Below are positions 62,999-64,000 of a stretch of DNA of 64,000 nt, piece after piece. The stretch covers positions 2,418,001-2,482,000 of the forward strand of contig OY764545.1 of assembly GCA_963668495.1 (NCBI GenBank), written 5' to 3'. The position numbers and the translations under genes are program-made. The notes under the pieces are model-generated. The model saw nothing but the letters and a program-made list of their open reading frames with translations. It did not search any database and was not told where the DNA came from. The stretch comes from Oleispirillum sp963668495 (GTDB lineage Bacteria; Pseudomonadota; Alphaproteobacteria; Rhodospirillales; Rhodospirillaceae). The stretch's first letter is position 1; each line of letters starts with the position of its first letter.

Positions 62999-63498
62999 TT
63001 TCTTTCATCGTTATCGGACACAAAGCCCTGCATATAGTCTCGCAACGCCTGAGGGATACGGGCGGGGCGCAAGGTTTCCGCCGCAATGCACCCAAGTCTT
63101 GCCGTTGCCTCTACCAGTACATCATTACCACGGCTCAGCGTTTGTTGGAGTTCCATGGTCGCGCCACCAATAGCCAAAACCCGTGACCTCATAATCAGTA
63201 AATCGTCCAGCTTAGCTGCACGGCGATAATCCATCGACAGGTGCCGCATGACAAAGCTGACACCCTTTTCCATGCCGGGATAATCCCCTGCCGCCAGACG
63301 TGCGTTCTCCCATCCCCCCCAACGCAACAGAGCCGTACGAGCTCGCTCTGCATACCTCAGGTAGTTGGCGTAATAGACCACACCTTCAGCATCCGTGTCT
63401 TCGTAATACACACGGATGACCAAGGCATGCTGATGTCCGTCAAGGAAGGAACCGCCACCTTCGGGGTACTGATGTGCAATTGTATCTGGGTCAGTCAC
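62995..63498 (-). CDS. ybgC: YbgC-type acyl-CoA thioesterase
   Basis: Hotdog-fold thioesterase at the head of the Tol-Pal operon. The active-site segment YYEDTDAEGVVYYANYLRYAERAR has the catalytic Asp. The frame opens at 63600 inside ruvB, but GTG at 63498, with GGAG about seven bases upstream, overlaps the end of ruvB by only eight bases and gives 167 residues. I prefer it. Confidence 0.9.
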   Translation of the reverse strand: MTDPDTIAHQYPEGGGSFLDGHQHALVIRVYYEDTDAEGVVYYANYLRYAERARTALLRWGGWENARLAAGDYPGMEKGVSFVMRHLSMDYRRAAKLDDLLIMRSRVLAIGGATMELQQTLSRGNDVLVEATARLGCIAAETLRPARIPQALRDYMQGFVSDNDERK

Positions 63499-64000
63499 CC
63501 GGCTGCTCCGTTGTATCCAGTAAACCCAACTGTTCCGGCCCTTGTGCAGGCGTAGACAGTCCCAAATGTCTGTATCCCTTGGCAGATAGAACCCGACCAC
63601 GGGGAGTCCGTTGCACCAAACCCTGTTGCATCAGGAAAGGTTCAATAACATCCTCAAGCGTATCGCGTTCTTCCGCCAATGCCGCAGCAAGCGTTTCAAT
63701 TCCCACCGGGCCACCGCCATAGGACTCGACAATACATAGCAAATAGCGCAAGTCCTGACTGTCAAGCCCCAGACCATCAACTTCCAACCGATTCAACGCA
63801 TGATCGGCAGTTTTTTTGTCCACGATTGCCGCACCCCCAACCGTGGCGAAATCTCGGACGCGACGCAACAACCTGCCCGCGACACGCGGTGTCCCGCGGG
63901 AACGACGGGCAATCTCCACCGCCCCATCGTCGCTCATCGGCAACCCAAGCTTCCCGGCACCGCGTATGACGATGCGGGTTAAATCCTCGGTCGAGTAGAA
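63491..64000 (-). CDS. ruvB: Holliday junction helicase RuvB, C-terminal part (5' end outside window)
   Basis: Hexameric AAA+ motor for branch migration with RuvA. The frame is open to the window edge. The last 169 residues are visible: FYSTEDLTRIV, SRGTPRVAGRLLRRVRDFA (sensor 2 region) and the winged-helix DNA-binding domain with ESYGGGPVGIETLAAAL and IEPFLMQQGLVQRTPRGR. The short tail is Pro/Gly rich. Its stop overlaps the ybgC start. Confidence 0.97.
   Translation of the reverse strand, partial: FYSTEDLTRIVIRGAGKLGLPMSDDGAVEIARRSRGTPRVAGRLLRRVRDFATVGGAAIVDKKTADHALNRLEVDGLGLDSQDLRYLLCIVESYGGGPVGIETLAAALAEERDTLEDVIEPFLMQQGLVQRTPRGRVLSAKGYRHLGLSTPAQGPEQLGLLDTTEQPGD

Overview
The window reads as chromosome of an alphaproteobacterium of the Rhodospirillales type, probably aquatic, at moderate GC. 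The evidence is the gene order ybgC-tolQRAB-pal-cpoB-tilS-ftsH-folP-glmM, the hisZ-purA pair, the DUF6476-like/rluD/rpoH neighbourhood, a DUF2336 protein and several class III adenylate cyclases. I cannot name a genus from the sequence alone. I see no prophage, insertion sequence, CRISPR array or rRNA operon. Two tRNA genes are present.

Layout. 1-1.2 kb: the end of a Na/Pi cotransporter-like gene and a small charged protein. 1.2-7.8 kb (minus): asparagine synthetase and a nucleoside salvage operon (cdd, purine nucleoside phosphorylase, a natural DeoC-DeoA fusion, deoB). 8-16.2 kb: three class III cyclases, an MBL-fold hydrolase and an orphan TrpB. Two of the cyclases are tandem Cache-HAMP paralogues, and one has lost catalytic residues. 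16.4-19.3 kb: an FMN-binding protein, an Fe-S-type Rrf2 regulator and the hybrid-cluster protein Hcp (nitrosative stress). 19.4-25.5 kb: a sucrose operon (amylosucrase, sucrose-phosphate synthase, sucrose-phosphatase, fructokinase-like kinase). 25.6-28.7 kb: a cytochrome bd operon with two small subunits (CydP-like and CydX) behind a perfect FNR box. 28.8-34.7 kb: HIT protein, L-lactate dehydrogenase, pyruvate:ferredoxin oxidoreductase and HemG-type protoporphyrinogen dehydrogenase. 34.7-40.6 kb (minus): DUF2336 protein, LysE exporter and two nearly identical tandem DASS anion transporters. 40.6-41.7 kb: an AT-rich non-coding stretch. 41.7-42.0 kb: two identical tRNA-Glu genes. 42-45.4 kb: JAMM protease, DUF6476-like protein, RluD-family enzyme, RpoH and a small HD hydrolase. 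45.5-48.1 kb: a three-helix membrane protein and a tail-anchored pseudokinase. 48.3-64 kb (minus): purA, hisZ, thiD, glmM, folP, ftsH, tilS, the whole Tol-Pal system and the C-terminal part of ruvB.

Together the genes suggest a facultative, osmotically challenged life style. Sucrose can be made, recycled and polymerised. Cytochrome bd, PFOR, LDH, an oxygen-independent-type HemG and Hcp fit microoxic or anoxic phases. Several cAMP cyclases supply signalling. The least explained parts are the pseudokinase pair at 45.5-48.1 kb, the cyclase/pseudocyclase tandem at 11.7-16.2 kb and the DeoC-DeoA fusion.
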